64,000 nucleotides of DNA from positions 2,232,001 through 2,296,000 of the forward strand of contig NZ_QTUC01000001.1 of NCBI RefSeq assembly GCF_003386795.1. Direction: 5' to 3'. Of the stretch, positions 49,979-59,418 are shown in pieces. The notes below the pieces were generated by a model. The model saw only the letters and a list, made by a program, of their open reading frames with translations. It did no database searches and had not been told where the DNA came from. Positions within the stretch are counted from its first letter, which is position 1. Every line of letters begins with the position of its first letter. The stretch is from Thermasporomyces composti. GTDB lineage: Bacteria; Actinomycetota; Actinomycetes; Propionibacteriales; Actinopolymorphaceae. Both the position numbers and the translations under genes were made by a program.

Positions 49979-51261
49979 TCAACCCTCTACGCGGCTGGCG
50001 GGGCCGGCGGATCGCCTGGCTGGACTGTGGCTCGGGCGCCAGCGGTGACATGCTGCTCGGGGCGCTGGTGTCGGCGGGTGTCCCGCTCGAGGTGCTCACC
50101 GAGGCGGTCGACGCCGCCGCACCGGAGGGCGTCGAGGTCACGGCCGCGCTCGTGACGCGCAACGGCCTCGCCGCCACGCTGGTCTCGGTCGAGGGCACGG
50201 ATTCCACCCACGAGCGCACGTGGCGGGAGATCCGAGCCCTGCTCGAGGCCGCCGAGCTGGACGACCGTGTGCGCGAGCGTGCGTTGGAGACGTTTCGGCG
50301 GCTCGCCGAGGCGGAGGCGAGGGTGCACGCCACGAGCCCGGACGAGGTCCATTTCCACGAGGTGGGCGCGCTCGACGCCATCGCGGACGTCGTGGGAGTC
50401 TGCGCGGGCCTGGCCTACCTGGAGGTGGACGAGATCTACGCCTCGCCTGTCGCGGTCGGCTCGGGCTACGTCCGCACCGCACACGGCCGGCTGCCCGTGC
50501 CGGTGCCCGCCGTCGTGGAGCTGCTCGCCGCGGCGGGAGCGCCGTCGTATGCCGGCGAGAGTGACGGGACGCCTGCCGGTGAGCTGTGCACGCCGACGGG
50601 TGCGGCGTTGCTGGCGACCCACGTGACTCGCTGGGGGGCCCAGCCGCTGATGCGTGTCCGCGCGCACGGGGTCGGCGCCGGGACGAGGGACACGCCGGGG
50701 CGGGCGAACGTCGTCCGTCTCCTCCTCGGCGAGCCCGTCAACGACGTCCCGAGCTCTCGCCGCGACGCCTCGCCGTCGAACGAGGTGGCTGGCGGGCGTG
50801 AGAGGTCACCCGCGACCACGAGCCAGGTCGTCGTCGAGACCAACGTGGACGACCTCGACCCACGGATCTGGCCAGCGGTGCTGCACCGGCTTCTCGCGGC
50901 GGGCGCCGCCGACGCGTGGCTGACCCCGATCCTGATGAAGAAGGGCCGGCCCGCGCATACGCTCGCGGTTCTCGTCGACCCGGATCTCGTCGACGAGGTG
51001 TGTCGCGTCATCTTCACCGAGACGTCGGCGATCGGGGTCCGCAGCTATCCGGTGGTCAAGCAGCCGCTGGAACGCGTGACAAGGACGGTCGCGCTGCCGG
51101 ACGGACTGGTCCGGGTCAAGGTCGCCTCGTACGACGGCAAGGTCGTCAACGTCCAGCCGGAGTACGACGACGTCGTCGCGCTCGCCGAGCGGACCGGACG
51201 TCCTGTCAAGGATGTCTTGACCGAGGCGCACGCGCGCGCGAGAGACGACGCGGAGATCTAG
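49975..51261 (+). CDS. larC: LarC, nickel insertase for the pincer cofactor
   Basis: 428 aa, one uninterrupted frame. N-terminal block WLDCGSGASGDMLLGALV, then HFHEVGALDAIADVVGVCAG with His ligands, SGYVRTAHGRLPVPVPAV, GELCTPTGAALL, and the C-terminal LarC2 part VVVETNVDDLDPR, TPILMKKGRPAHTL and FTETSAIGVRSYPV. LarC puts nickel into the bis-thiolated cofactor of LarA-type racemases. In Lactobacillus plantarum the gene needs a ribosomal frameshift; here it does not. LarE and LarA are not in the window. GTG start coupled to larB. Confidence 0.95.
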   Translation: MINPLRGWRGRRIAWLDCGSGASGDMLLGALVSAGVPLEVLTEAVDAAAPEGVEVTAALVTRNGLAATLVSVEGTDSTHERTWREIRALLEAAELDDRVRERALETFRRLAEAEARVHATSPDEVHFHEVGALDAIADVVGVCAGLAYLEVDEIYASPVAVGSGYVRTAHGRLPVPVPAVVELLAAAGAPSYAGESDGTPAGELCTPTGAALLATHVTRWGAQPLMRVRAHGVGAGTRDTPGRANVVRLLLGEPVNDVPSSRRDASPSNEVAGGRERSPATTSQVVVETNVDDLDPRIWPAVLHRLLAAGAADAWLTPILMKKGRPAHTLAVLVDPDLVDEVCRVIFTETSAIGVRSYPVVKQPLERVTRTVALPDGLVRVKVASYDGKVVNVQPEYDDVVALAERTGRPVKDVLTEAHARARDDAEI

Positions 51262-51308
51262 TCCATCGAGCGCGACGAGTAGCGAGTGCGAAGGCCAGGC
51301 GAGCGAGG

Positions 51309-51339
51309 AACGGCCCGGAAGGGGCTCGTCCCTCCGGGC
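51309..51339. terminator. Bidirectional hairpin between larC and the sugar-binding protein gene
   Basis: Arms CGGCCCGGAAGGG (51309-51321) and CCCTCCGGGCCG (51328-51339) pair with a single bulged A around a 6-nt loop. It lies between two convergent genes. Confidence 0.7.
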
Positions 51340-51373
51340 CGCTCGACCGTTCTTCCGCGCCGGGCGGGGCGCC

Positions 51374-52360
51374 TCACTCGTAGAGGACGGCCTGAATCTC
51401 CTCGTCGTCGATGTTGGACTTGTCGTACCAGTAGAAACCGGTGTCGATCGTCTTCGGCAGCTGCTCGCCGTTGATCGCCTTGACGGCGGCCTTGACGGTC
51501 TCGTAGCCGATTCCGATCGGGTTCTGGGTGATGGCGCCGGCCATCGTGCCGTCCTTGATCGCGTCGATCTGCGCCTTCCCGGAGTCGAAGCCGATCACGA
51601 CGATCTCGCCGGCCTTTCCGAGTTCCCTCACCGCGTTGATGACGCCGATCGCCGAGCCCTCGTTGGCTCCGAAGATGCCGGCGATGTCGGGGTTCCCCTC
51701 GATGATGGCTCGGGTGAGGTTGGTCGACTCGAGGTGGTCGCCGCCGCCGTACTGGACGGGCAGGATCTCCACGTCGGGCGCGTTCTCCTTGATGTACTCA
51801 ATGAACCCGTCGCGACGTTCGACGCCGGTCACGCTGGTCTGGTCGTGGACGACGAGCGCGACCTTTCCTTTCCCACCGATCAGCTCGACCATGTGCTCGG
51901 CCGCGAGCGCCGCGGCCGCTCGGTTGTTCGTGGCGGCGGTCGTGAGCGGAACGTCGCTGTCGACTCCGGAGTCGAACGCGATCACCGGGATGTCGCGACG
52001 CTTCGCCTCTTCCATCAAAGGTGCGGCGGCCTGGCTGTCAAGCGCGGCGAATCCGATGGCGTCCGGTTTGCGGTCGAGAGCCGCTTGCAGCATGTCGATC
52101 TGCTGGGCCACCTCCGACTCGGAGTCGGGGCCCTCGAAGGTGACCTCGACGTCGAACTCCTCCGCCGCCTTCTCAGCGCCCTGGCGGACGGCCTGCCAGA
52201 ACTGGTGCTGGAAGCCCTTCGAGACAAGGGCGATGGTGGGTCGGTCGCCGCCCGAGCCGCCCGAACCACCTCCCGGCGTGTCGCCTGACCCGCCGCATGC
52301 GGTGGCGATGAGAAGCGCCGCTGCCATCACGCCAATGAGGCCTGGACCGCGCTTCCTCAT
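51374..52360 (-). CDS. Sugar ABC transporter substrate-binding lipoprotein (RbsB type)
   Basis: 328 aa. Signal peptide with lipobox (ALLIATAC, Cys 22) and a Gly/Ser linker, then a Peripla_BP_4 fold: IALVSKGFQHQFWQAVRQGA, IGFAALDSQAAAPLMEEAK, IPVIAFDSGVDSD, GIFGANEGSAIGVINAV and EIVVIGFDSGKAQIDAIKDG. Binds a pentose or hexose outside the membrane. Start ATG 52360 with GGAGG just upstream. Third gene of the ATPase-permease-binding protein operon, 50 bp after the permease. Confidence 0.93.
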   Translation of the reverse strand: MRKRGPGLIGVMAAALLIATACGGSGDTPGGGSGGSGGDRPTIALVSKGFQHQFWQAVRQGAEKAAEEFDVEVTFEGPDSESEVAQQIDMLQAALDRKPDAIGFAALDSQAAAPLMEEAKRRDIPVIAFDSGVDSDVPLTTAATNNRAAAALAAEHMVELIGGKGKVALVVHDQTSVTGVERRDGFIEYIKENAPDVEILPVQYGGGDHLESTNLTRAIIEGNPDIAGIFGANEGSAIGVINAVRELGKAGEIVVIGFDSGKAQIDAIKDGTMAGAITQNPIGIGYETVKAAVKAINGEQLPKTIDTGFYWYDKSNIDDEEIQAVLYE

Positions 52361-52410
52361 GGGATCCTCCGTGGTGGTGAAAACGTGGTAGGTGTCGCGG
52401 TGCTGTGGTG

Positions 52411-53469
52411 TCAGGTGCTGGCTCGACCGCGACGCAGGATGTCGGTGTAGACCGCCAGCAGGATGACGATGCCGATGATGACGGTCTGCCATTCCGGCTC
52501 GACGGACATGATGCGAAGGCCGTTGGTGACCGTGCCAACGATCAACGCCCCGATCAGAGTGCCGAGGATGCTGCCCTTGCCGCCCTGCAACGACGTTCCC
52601 CCGATGACGACGGCCGCGATGGCCTGCAGCTCGTAGCCCACGCCGAGCGCGGGTTGGGCGGAGTTGAGTCGGGCGGCGAGGACGAGACCGGCGACTCCCA
52701 TGAACGCGCCGGAGAGCGTGTAGACGGCGATCTTCCACCTCCGGACGTTGACGCCGGAGATCTTCGCCGCCTCCTCGTTGCTGCCGATCGCGAAGGTGTA
52801 GCGGCCGAGCAGCGTCTTGTTGAGGACGATCGCCGCGATGACGGTGAGGACGAACAGGATGAGCACGCCGTTGGGCAGCCAGGGGATGAGCGTGCCTCGA
52901 GCGATACCGGTGAATCCCGCGACCTCACTGAAGTAGATCGGCGCGGCGCCGGAGATGACCAGCGCCAGGCCTTCGGCGATCAGCATGGTCGCGAGCGTGG
53001 CGATGAACGGCGGGATCCCGAGAAACGCGATCGTGGTGCCGTTGATGAAGCCGATGAGGGCACCACTGAGGATCCCGCAGAGGACGCCGACGGGCAGCGG
53101 CAGGCCAAGGTGGACGAGGAAGATCCCGGTGAGCACGGCTGTCAGCGTCATGCCGGTGCCCAGGGACAGCTCGATGCCGCCCGTGATGATGACGAAGGTG
53201 GTCCCCAGCGCGAGGATGCCGACCACCGTCGTCGACTCGAGGATGCCGGTCAGGTTGGACCGACTCGAGAAGTGAGGGTTGACGACGGAGAAGAAGATGA
53301 CGATGACGAGCAGACTCGCGAACGCGAGAAGCTGTTGGAACTGCCGTCGCACCAGCGACGGGGTGAGCTCGAGCCACCGGTGCGGCGCCGCCAGGTAGGA
53401 CCGGGGTGATGTCGACGAAGCCGAGGTGGCCGTCTCCTTCGTCGCCGGCGCGTCGCTGACCCGTCTCAT
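52411..53469 (-). CDS. Sugar ABC transporter permease (RbsC type)
   Basis: 352 aa, about nine to ten hydrophobic segments. Family blocks: NLTGILESTTVVGILALGTT, VIITGGIELSLGTGMTLT with the BPD_transp_2 signature, GALIGFINGTTIAFLGIPPF, IGSNEEAAKISGVNVRRWK and AIAAVVIGGTSLQGGKGSIL. Forms the homodimeric membrane channel. The start ATG 53469 overlaps the ATPase stop (ATGA). A basic/Ser-rich N-terminus of 35 residues precedes the first helix. Confidence 0.94.
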   Translation of the reverse strand: MRRVSDAPATKETATSASSTSPRSYLAAPHRWLELTPSLVRRQFQQLLAFASLLVIVIFFSVVNPHFSSRSNLTGILESTTVVGILALGTTFVIITGGIELSLGTGMTLTAVLTGIFLVHLGLPLPVGVLCGILSGALIGFINGTTIAFLGIPPFIATLATMLIAEGLALVISGAAPIYFSEVAGFTGIARGTLIPWLPNGVLILFVLTVIAAIVLNKTLLGRYTFAIGSNEEAAKISGVNVRRWKIAVYTLSGAFMGVAGLVLAARLNSAQPALGVGYELQAIAAVVIGGTSLQGGKGSILGTLIGALIVGTVTNGLRIMSVEPEWQTVIIGIVILLAVYTDILRRGRAST

Positions 53470-54983
53470 ACCGCGATGCCTCCGTGAGCACCGGCCTGCG
53501 TGGCGTAGGCCATGATCGTCTCTTGGTCCGCGTCGGCGTTGTCGAGGATGCCGGTGACCCGACCCTCGCACATGACGACGATGCGGTGGGCGAGCCGGAG
53601 AACCTCCGGCAGCTCGGACGAGATCATGATGATCGACTTGCCCTGCTCCGCCAGGCTCGTCAGGAGCTCGTAAATCTCCTCTTTCGCGCCGACGTCGATG
53701 CCGCGAGTGGGTTCGTCCACGAGGAGGATGTCGCAGTCCTTGGCGAGCCACCGGGCGAGGACGACCTTCTGCTGGTTGCCGCCGGACAACGCTTGGGTCT
53801 GCTGGCGTACGGACGTCGCCTTGACGCGCAGCGACCGCACGTAGTCCTCCGAGACCTCTCGGATGCGCTTGTCCCGAACCAGGCCGAGCGGCCCGGTGAA
53901 CGACGGGAGCGAGGACAACGCGACGTTGAGGGTGATGTCTTGGTCGAGCAACAGACCGAAGCGCTTACGGTCCTCGGACAGGTACCCCATGCCGAGGCGA
54001 GCGGCATCGGCGGGGCTCTTGATCCTCACCCGGCGTCCACGCAGGTAGATCTCGCCGCGCTCGATCGGATCGATTCCGCACAACGCCCGCGCGACCTCGG
54101 TGCGCCCCGCGCCCATGAGCCCGGCGAAGCCGAGGATCTCGCCTTCTCGCACGTCGAAGCTGACGTCGCGCAGCAGGTCCTTCGTGGTGAGTCCACGAAC
54201 CTCGAGGACCGTCGGACGTTGTCGGGTGGACCGTGCGGGCCGCGTCTGGTGGGTGATCTCGCGGCCCACCATGAGCGCGATCACCCGACGGACATCGGCG
54301 TCCGCGGTCGGCATGGTCGCGATGTACTCACCGTCGCGCAGGACGGTGATGCGGTCGGAGATCTCGCGCAGCTCTTCCAGTCGGTGCGAGATGTAGATGA
54401 TGCCGGTGCCTCGCCGCTTCAGGTCGCGGATGATGCGAAACAACACCCGCGTCTCCTGCTCGGTGAGCGCCGCTGTGGGCTCATCCATGACGAGGATGCG
54501 GGCGTCGAACGACAGCGCTTTGGCGATCTCGACGACCTGTTGCTGAGCGACCACGAGGTCGCCGACCTTGGTCCGCGGATCGAGATAGATACCGAGCTGG
54601 TCGAAGAGCTGAGCGGCGCGGCGGTTGAGGTCCTTGTTGTCGACGAACGCCCACCAGCGGCGCTTCTCACGTCCGATGAAGATGTTCTCGGCGATGGTGA
54701 GGTCGGGCATCAGCGACAGCTCTTGGTGGATGACGCTGATGCCGAGCGCCTGCGCGGTCTGTGGTCCGTCGATGTCGACGGGCTTTCCGTCGATGAGGAT
54801 CGTGCCGGCGTCCTTGGCGTAGACGCCGGTGAGGATCTTCATGAGGGTCGACTTCCCCGCGCCGTTCTCGCCGACCAGCGCGTGGACCTCGCCGGCGTGA
54901 AGGTCCAGCGACACGTTCGACAGCGCCCGGACCCCGGGGAAGCTCTTGCTGATCCCCTCAAGCCTGAGCAGCTGGTCGGTCAC
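53466..54983 (-). CDS. Sugar ABC transporter ATPase with two nucleotide-binding domains (RbsA type)
   Basis: 505 aa. First domain: Walker A GENGAGKSTLMK, signature region VVAQQQVVEIAKAL and Walker B ILVMDEPTAAL. Second domain: degenerate GLMGAGRTE, intact signature LSGGNQQKV and ILLVDEPTRGIDVG. This asymmetry is normal for RbsA/MglA/XylG proteins. Start GTG 54983 with GGAG 4 nt upstream is preferred to the TTG start 21 nt earlier. First gene of the transporter operon, divergent from the GH95 gene, with about 195 bp between starts, so transporter and fucosidase may share regulation. Confidence 0.95.
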   Translation of the reverse strand: MTDQLLRLEGISKSFPGVRALSNVSLDLHAGEVHALVGENGAGKSTLMKILTGVYAKDAGTILIDGKPVDIDGPQTAQALGISVIHQELSLMPDLTIAENIFIGREKRRWWAFVDNKDLNRRAAQLFDQLGIYLDPRTKVGDLVVAQQQVVEIAKALSFDARILVMDEPTAALTEQETRVLFRIIRDLKRRGTGIIYISHRLEELREISDRITVLRDGEYIATMPTADADVRRVIALMVGREITHQTRPARSTRQRPTVLEVRGLTTKDLLRDVSFDVREGEILGFAGLMGAGRTEVARALCGIDPIERGEIYLRGRRVRIKSPADAARLGMGYLSEDRKRFGLLLDQDITLNVALSSLPSFTGPLGLVRDKRIREVSEDYVRSLRVKATSVRQQTQALSGGNQQKVVLARWLAKDCDILLVDEPTRGIDVGAKEEIYELLTSLAEQGKSIIMISSELPEVLRLAHRIVVMCEGRVTGILDNADADQETIMAYATQAGAHGGIAV

Positions 54984-55092
54984 GTCGCTCCAGTCCGTCG
55001 TCAAGAGGTGAGGCGCATGCGTCGTCGGCGAGGAAGGAAGGCGACGCGGACGGCGTACGGCGGCTCGATCGTAGCGACGCCCACGTGTTCGA

Positions 55093-55105
55093 TGTCAACG
55101 TTCCA
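55093..55105. promoter_or_regulatory. Candidate LacI-type operator between the transporter and GH95 genes
   Basis: TGTCAACGTTCCA has the palindromic core AACGTT typical of LacI/GalR-family sugar regulators. It sits in the divergent promoter region, 73 bp before the GH95 start and 110 bp before the ATPase start. No LacI gene is in the window. Confidence 0.4.
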
Positions 55106-55177
55106 CGATCGCCCTACGTGGCCAAAAGCTGCAAGGAGGTAGTCGCGTCCTCCACGGCGCGGCTATGGAGTGAATCT

Positions 55178-58100
55178 ATGGGTCGACGCAGGATGGCCGT
55201 CCTCGGCTTGGCCGCGCTGTGCGTGTCGTTCGGTATCTCGGACGTCGATATCGCGGAAGCCCATGGTGGTGGAGGATCGACAGGCGTGGTCGCGTCCGCG
55301 CTCGCCGAGCGGACGACACCGGCGTACCGTCTCTGGTACACCCAGCCGGCGACGAGCTGGGAGCGTGAAGGCCTGCCGGTCGGCAACGGCTCGCTGGGCG
55401 GCGTGGTCTTCGGCGGCGTCAACGTCGAACGCCTGCAGTTCAACGAGAAGACGCTGTGGACGGGCGGGCCGGCGCCCGGCCGCGAGTACACCAACGGCAA
55501 CTGGACCTCGCCACGTCCCGGCGCCTTGGCAGAGGCCCGTCGTCTCATCGACGAGCAGGTGCAGGTCGATCCCGAACGGATCACGGAATTGCTTGGCCAG
55601 CCGAAGGTCGGCTACGGCTCGTACACCACCTTCGGCGAGATTCGCCTGGACTTCGGCGACCTCGGACCGGTGCGCGACTACGTCCGGGACCTGACCTTGG
55701 ACGAGGGGATCGCCTCGGTCAGCTTCGAGGCCGGCGGGGTGCGGTACCGGCGGGAGTTCTTCGCCAGCTATCCGGACCAGGTTCTGGTCACCCGCCTCAC
55801 CGCCGACCAGCCCGGCGCGCTGACCTTCACCCTCAGCCAGACGGTCCCGGAAGGTCGCGGCAACACCCAGGTCACGCGAGACGGCGCCCGGCTCACGGTT
55901 GCGGGAAACCTCGACGACAACGGATTGCGGTTCGAGTCCCAGCTGCACGTCACCGCCGAGGGCGGCACGGTCAGCGGCACCGCCAGCACGGTCACGGTGA
56001 CTGGCGCGGACGCGGTGACCATCGTCCTGGCCGCCGGTACCGACTACGCGGACGAGTACCCGACGTACCGGGGTGAGGACCCGCACGCGCGAGTGACCGC
56101 GACCGTCGACGCCGCGGCCGCCAAGCCGTACGCCGAGCTGCGGGCGGCGCACGTGGCCGACGTCGTGGCGCTCTTCGACCGCTTCCACCTCGACCTCGGC
56201 CAAGAGCTCCCTGACATCCCCACCGACGAGCTGCTGCGTCGGTACGGCGAGGGGACACTCGAGCCTGCGCACGCCCGCTACCTCGAGGCCTTGTACACCC
56301 AGTACGGCCGCTACCTGCTCATCGGCTCGTCGCGACCTGGGTCGCTGCCGGCGAACCTCCAGGGCGTCTGGGCCGAGGGGGTCTCGAACCCGTGGGGCGC
56401 GGACTACCACGTGAACATCAACCTGCAGATGAACTACTGGCTGGCGGAGGTGACCAACCTCGCCGAGACCACGCCGCCGCTGCACGAGTTCATCGACGCC
56501 CTGCGCGCGCCCGGGAGGGTCAGTGCGCGGGAGATGTTCGGCGCCGACGGCTGGGTCGTCCAGAACGAGACCAACCCGTTCGGCTACACCGGGGTCCACG
56601 ACTGGTCGACCTCGTTCTGGTTCCCCGAGGCGGGCGCGTGGCTCACGCGCCACCTGTGGGAGCACTACCTGTTCACGCTGGACCGCGACTTCCTCGCCGA
56701 CCGGGCCTATCCGGTGATGAAGGAGACCGCAAAGTTCTGGCTCGACTTCCTCGTCGAGGATCCCCGGGACGGCACCCTGGTCGTCTCGCCCAGCTACTCG
56801 CCCGAGCACGGCCCCTACACCGCGGGGGCGTCGATGTCGCAGCAGATCGTGTGGGACCTGCTGACCAACACCATCGCCGCGAGCGAGGAGCTCGGCGTCG
56901 ACGAGGAGTTCCGCGAGCGGCTGAGAAAGACCCGGGACCGGCTGGACCCCGGCTTGCGAATCGGGTCGTGGGGGCAGCTGCAGGAGTGGAAGATCGACAA
57001 CGACGACCCGACCAACGACCATCGCCACGTCTCGCACCTGTACGCGCTGCACCCCGGCAACCAGATCTCGCCCCGGACCACGCCGGAGTACGCCGAGGCG
57101 GCGCGGGTCTCGCTGCGGGCACGCGGTGACGGCGGCACCGGCTGGAGCAAGGCCTGGAAGATCAACTTCTGGGCCCGCCTGCTGGACGGCGACCACGCCC
57201 ACACGATGCTGCGCGAGCAGCTCACCCATTCGACGCTGCCGAACCTGTGGGACACCCACCCGCCGTTCCAGATCGACGGCAACTTCGGCGGTACCGCCGG
57301 CGTCGCGGAGATGTTGGTGCAAAGTCACCTTGACGCCATCGACGTGCTGCCCGCGCTGCCACGCGTCTGGCGGAACGGCAGCGTCGACGGGCTCCGGGCG
57401 CGGGGCGCGTTCACGGTCGGGGTGACCTGGCGCGAGGGCGCGGTGACCGAGGTCCGCCTCCGGTCGGACAAGGGTCGGGACGCCGTGTTGCGCCACGAGG
57501 CCTTCCGCGGTCCGGTGCGGGTGTACGGGGCGGATGGCCGTCCTGCGCCGTTCCGCGTCGAAGGTGACCGGATCGTGCTGCCGACGAAGGCGGGCGCGAG
57601 CTATCGGATCGTTCCGCAGGCGGTCATCGCGACCGACGCGCCGGTGGAGGTCGTCCGGCCTGGCTCGCCGATCTCGGTCGATGTCACCGTGACGGCCAAC
57701 GACCGGCGGGCCGTGCCGGCGACCCGGGTGTGGCTGGACACACCCGAGGGCTGGTCGGTGTCGGACACCGTCCAGCTCCCGCCGGTCCGGTCCGGGCGCT
57801 CGGCGACCGCGTCGTTCACGGTCGACCTGCCGGCCGACGTCGCGGACGGGACGTACGCGCTGACCGCGCGGGTCGCGTCCGACGACTGGACCGTGTCGAG
57901 CCGTGTCGTCGTCGACGTCGCGCGGGAGAACCTCGCCCTCGGCAAGGCGACGACGCAGTCGAGCACGGCCTTCGATGGTGAGGCGGCACGTGCCGTCGAC
58001 GGGAACACCAGTGGTGTGTGGAGCGCGGGCTCGGTGACCCACACTGACTTCGAGCCCGAGGCATGGTGGCAGGTCGACCTCGGCGCCGTCACGGAGGTCG

Positions 58101-58360
58101 ACGAGATCCGGGTGTGGAACCGGACGGACTGCTGCGCCGAGCGGTTGACGGACTTCTACGTCCACGTGTCCGACCGGCCGTTCGCGTCGACGTCCCTGGC
58201 GGAGACCCTGGCCGATCCGGACGTGTGGTCGTACCACCACGAGGGCACGGCCGGAACACCCAGCGTCGTGGAGGTCGGCAGGACTGGCCGGTACGTCCGG
58301 GTCCAGCTGGCCGGCGACAACGCGCTCTCGCTCGCGGAGGTCCAGGTCTACGGCGCATGA
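55178..58360 (+). CDS. Secreted GH95 alpha-L-fucosidase with NEW3-like and F-type lectin domains
   Basis: 1060 aa. Signal peptide (GRRRMAVLGLAALCVS). GH95 domain at about residues 50-760: LWYTQPATSWEREGLPVGNG, LWTGGPAPGREY, then VWAEGVSNPWGADYHVNINL with Asn 413 and 415, the acid Glu 543 in SYSPEHGPYTAG and NFWARLLDGDHAH. Next is a NEW3/NPCBM-associated beta domain (about 808-910), then an F-type lectin (CBM47-like) domain from about 915 with WWQVDLGAVTEVDEIRVWNR followed by TDCCAERL, the fucose-binding Cys-Cys motif. Hydrolyses alpha-1,2-fucosides outside the cell. Start ATG 55178 with GGAG 7 nt upstream. Confidence 0.93.
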   Translation: MGRRRMAVLGLAALCVSFGISDVDIAEAHGGGGSTGVVASALAERTTPAYRLWYTQPATSWEREGLPVGNGSLGGVVFGGVNVERLQFNEKTLWTGGPAPGREYTNGNWTSPRPGALAEARRLIDEQVQVDPERITELLGQPKVGYGSYTTFGEIRLDFGDLGPVRDYVRDLTLDEGIASVSFEAGGVRYRREFFASYPDQVLVTRLTADQPGALTFTLSQTVPEGRGNTQVTRDGARLTVAGNLDDNGLRFESQLHVTAEGGTVSGTASTVTVTGADAVTIVLAAGTDYADEYPTYRGEDPHARVTATVDAAAAKPYAELRAAHVADVVALFDRFHLDLGQELPDIPTDELLRRYGEGTLEPAHARYLEALYTQYGRYLLIGSSRPGSLPANLQGVWAEGVSNPWGADYHVNINLQMNYWLAEVTNLAETTPPLHEFIDALRAPGRVSAREMFGADGWVVQNETNPFGYTGVHDWSTSFWFPEAGAWLTRHLWEHYLFTLDRDFLADRAYPVMKETAKFWLDFLVEDPRDGTLVVSPSYSPEHGPYTAGASMSQQIVWDLLTNTIAASEELGVDEEFRERLRKTRDRLDPGLRIGSWGQLQEWKIDNDDPTNDHRHVSHLYALHPGNQISPRTTPEYAEAARVSLRARGDGGTGWSKAWKINFWARLLDGDHAHTMLREQLTHSTLPNLWDTHPPFQIDGNFGGTAGVAEMLVQSHLDAIDVLPALPRVWRNGSVDGLRARGAFTVGVTWREGAVTEVRLRSDKGRDAVLRHEAFRGPVRVYGADGRPAPFRVEGDRIVLPTKAGASYRIVPQAVIATDAPVEVVRPGSPISVDVTVTANDRRAVPATRVWLDTPEGWSVSDTVQLPPVRSGRSATASFTVDLPADVADGTYALTARVASDDWTVSSRVVVDVARENLALGKATTQSSTAFDGEAARAVDGNTSGVWSAGSVTHTDFEPEAWWQVDLGAVTEVDEIRVWNRTDCCAERLTDFYVHVSDRPFASTSLAETLADPDVWSYHHEGTAGTPSVVEVGRTGRYVRVQLAGDNALSLAEVQVYGA

Positions 58361-58447
58361 GCCGGTGAGCCGAGGGACCGCGTGCGAACCTCACGAACAC
58401 CAGCACTTCGGGAGCACGGTCCGCGAGCACGCTCGCCTCGCAAAGTT

Positions 58448-58479
58448 GTGGGCCCCACCACGCGGTTGGTGGGGCCCAC
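58448..58479. terminator. Strong bidirectional terminator after the GH95 gene
   Basis: Perfect 13-bp inverted repeat, GTGGGCCCCACCA (58448-58460) and its complement (58467-58479), 6-nt loop. It lies between the convergent GH95 and EEP genes. Confidence 0.85.
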
Positions 58480-58506
58480 GTCAGGACAGCCGGCGCTCGC
58501 GCTGGC

Positions 58507-59418
58507 CTAGCGGAGGCGGACGAGCGCCTGCACCGGCCAGTGGTCGGAGGGGGTGTGTCCGTCACGGCTCCAGGTGTTGATGCCGATCTTGGAGACGCTC
58601 ACCTGCGGCGTGACGAGGATCCAGTCGATCCGGTCGCCGCCCTCGACGGGCGTGGTGTTCCAGGAGTTGAACGTGTTGTACTCCGGGGTGAGTCGCTCGC
58701 TCGCACCCTCCCATGTGTCGACGAGCCCGCCTTCGGTGAGGATCTGGTACGACGCCGAGACGCCGGCCGTGCTGTTGAAGTCGCCGGTGACGATGACGGG
58801 CACGTCGAACTCGGCGACCACGTCCCGGACCATCTCGGCGCTGCGCTGACGCGAGTTCTCCGACTGGTGGTCGAAGTGGGTGTTGAGGTGCACGAACTCG
58901 CGTCCGGTCTTGAGGTCGTGGAAGCGCACCCACGTGAGCATGCGAATGACGGTGTTACCCCAGGTCGCCGAGCCGATGAGCCGCGGCGTGTCGGACAGCC
59001 ACAGGTGGTCGTAGGCGACGGGTTGCAGGCGGTTGGTGTCGAAGTAGATCACCATGCCCTCGCCTTGGCTGCCGCCGTTGCGGAACAGGTGGATGAAGTC
59101 GTAGAAGGGCGGCAGCTCGTCGCGGATCTGCCGCGCCTGGTGGTAGAGGCCCTCCTGCGTCCCGAGGATCGTGGGGCGTTCCCGGCGCAGCTGCTCGGCG
59201 ATCAGCGGCAGCCGCTCCGGCCACGAGTCCGGTGACGGGTCAGGCCGGTCGTATCGGATGTTGTACGTCATCACGTGGATGTCGTCGCCACGCGCGGGAC
59301 CGATGAGCGGCGCCTCCGCCGCGTGGGCGGTGCGGGTGAACACACCGGAGACGATCGGGACGGCCCCGAGGGTCAATCCTGCGGTGAGAAGCGTGCGACG
59401 GCGCATGTCATCGGACAC
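58507..59418 (-). CDS. Secreted endonuclease/exonuclease/phosphatase (EEP) family protein
   Basis: 303 aa. Tat-like signal MRRRTLLTAGLTLG with AHA cleavage near residue 34. EEP fold: IHVMTYNIRYD (Asn ligand), TILGTQEG (metal Glu), HLNTHFDHQ, VIVTGDFNSTAG (Asp/Asn) and TPSDHWPV (Asp-His). All catalytic residues are present. Exported EEP proteins of this type are phosphohydrolases of unknown substrate and often sit in glycan loci. Start GTG 59418 with AAGGAGG 6 nt upstream. Confidence 0.9.
   Translation of the reverse strand: MSDDMRRRTLLTAGLTLGAVPIVSGVFTRTAHAAEAPLIGPARGDDIHVMTYNIRYDRPDPSPDSWPERLPLIAEQLRRERPTILGTQEGLYHQARQIRDELPPFYDFIHLFRNGGSQGEGMVIYFDTNRLQPVAYDHLWLSDTPRLIGSATWGNTVIRMLTWVRFHDLKTGREFVHLNTHFDHQSENSRQRSAEMVRDVVAEFDVPVIVTGDFNSTAGVSASYQILTEGGLVDTWEGASERLTPEYNTFNSWNTTPVEGGDRIDWILVTPQVSVSKIGINTWSRDGHTPSDHWPVQALVRLR

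Noticed and set aside
55163-58240. 1025-codon minus-strand frame opposite the GH95 gene
   Set aside because: Mirror frame of a well-supported enzyme; composition is dominated by Arg, Val, Gly and Asp without any fold.
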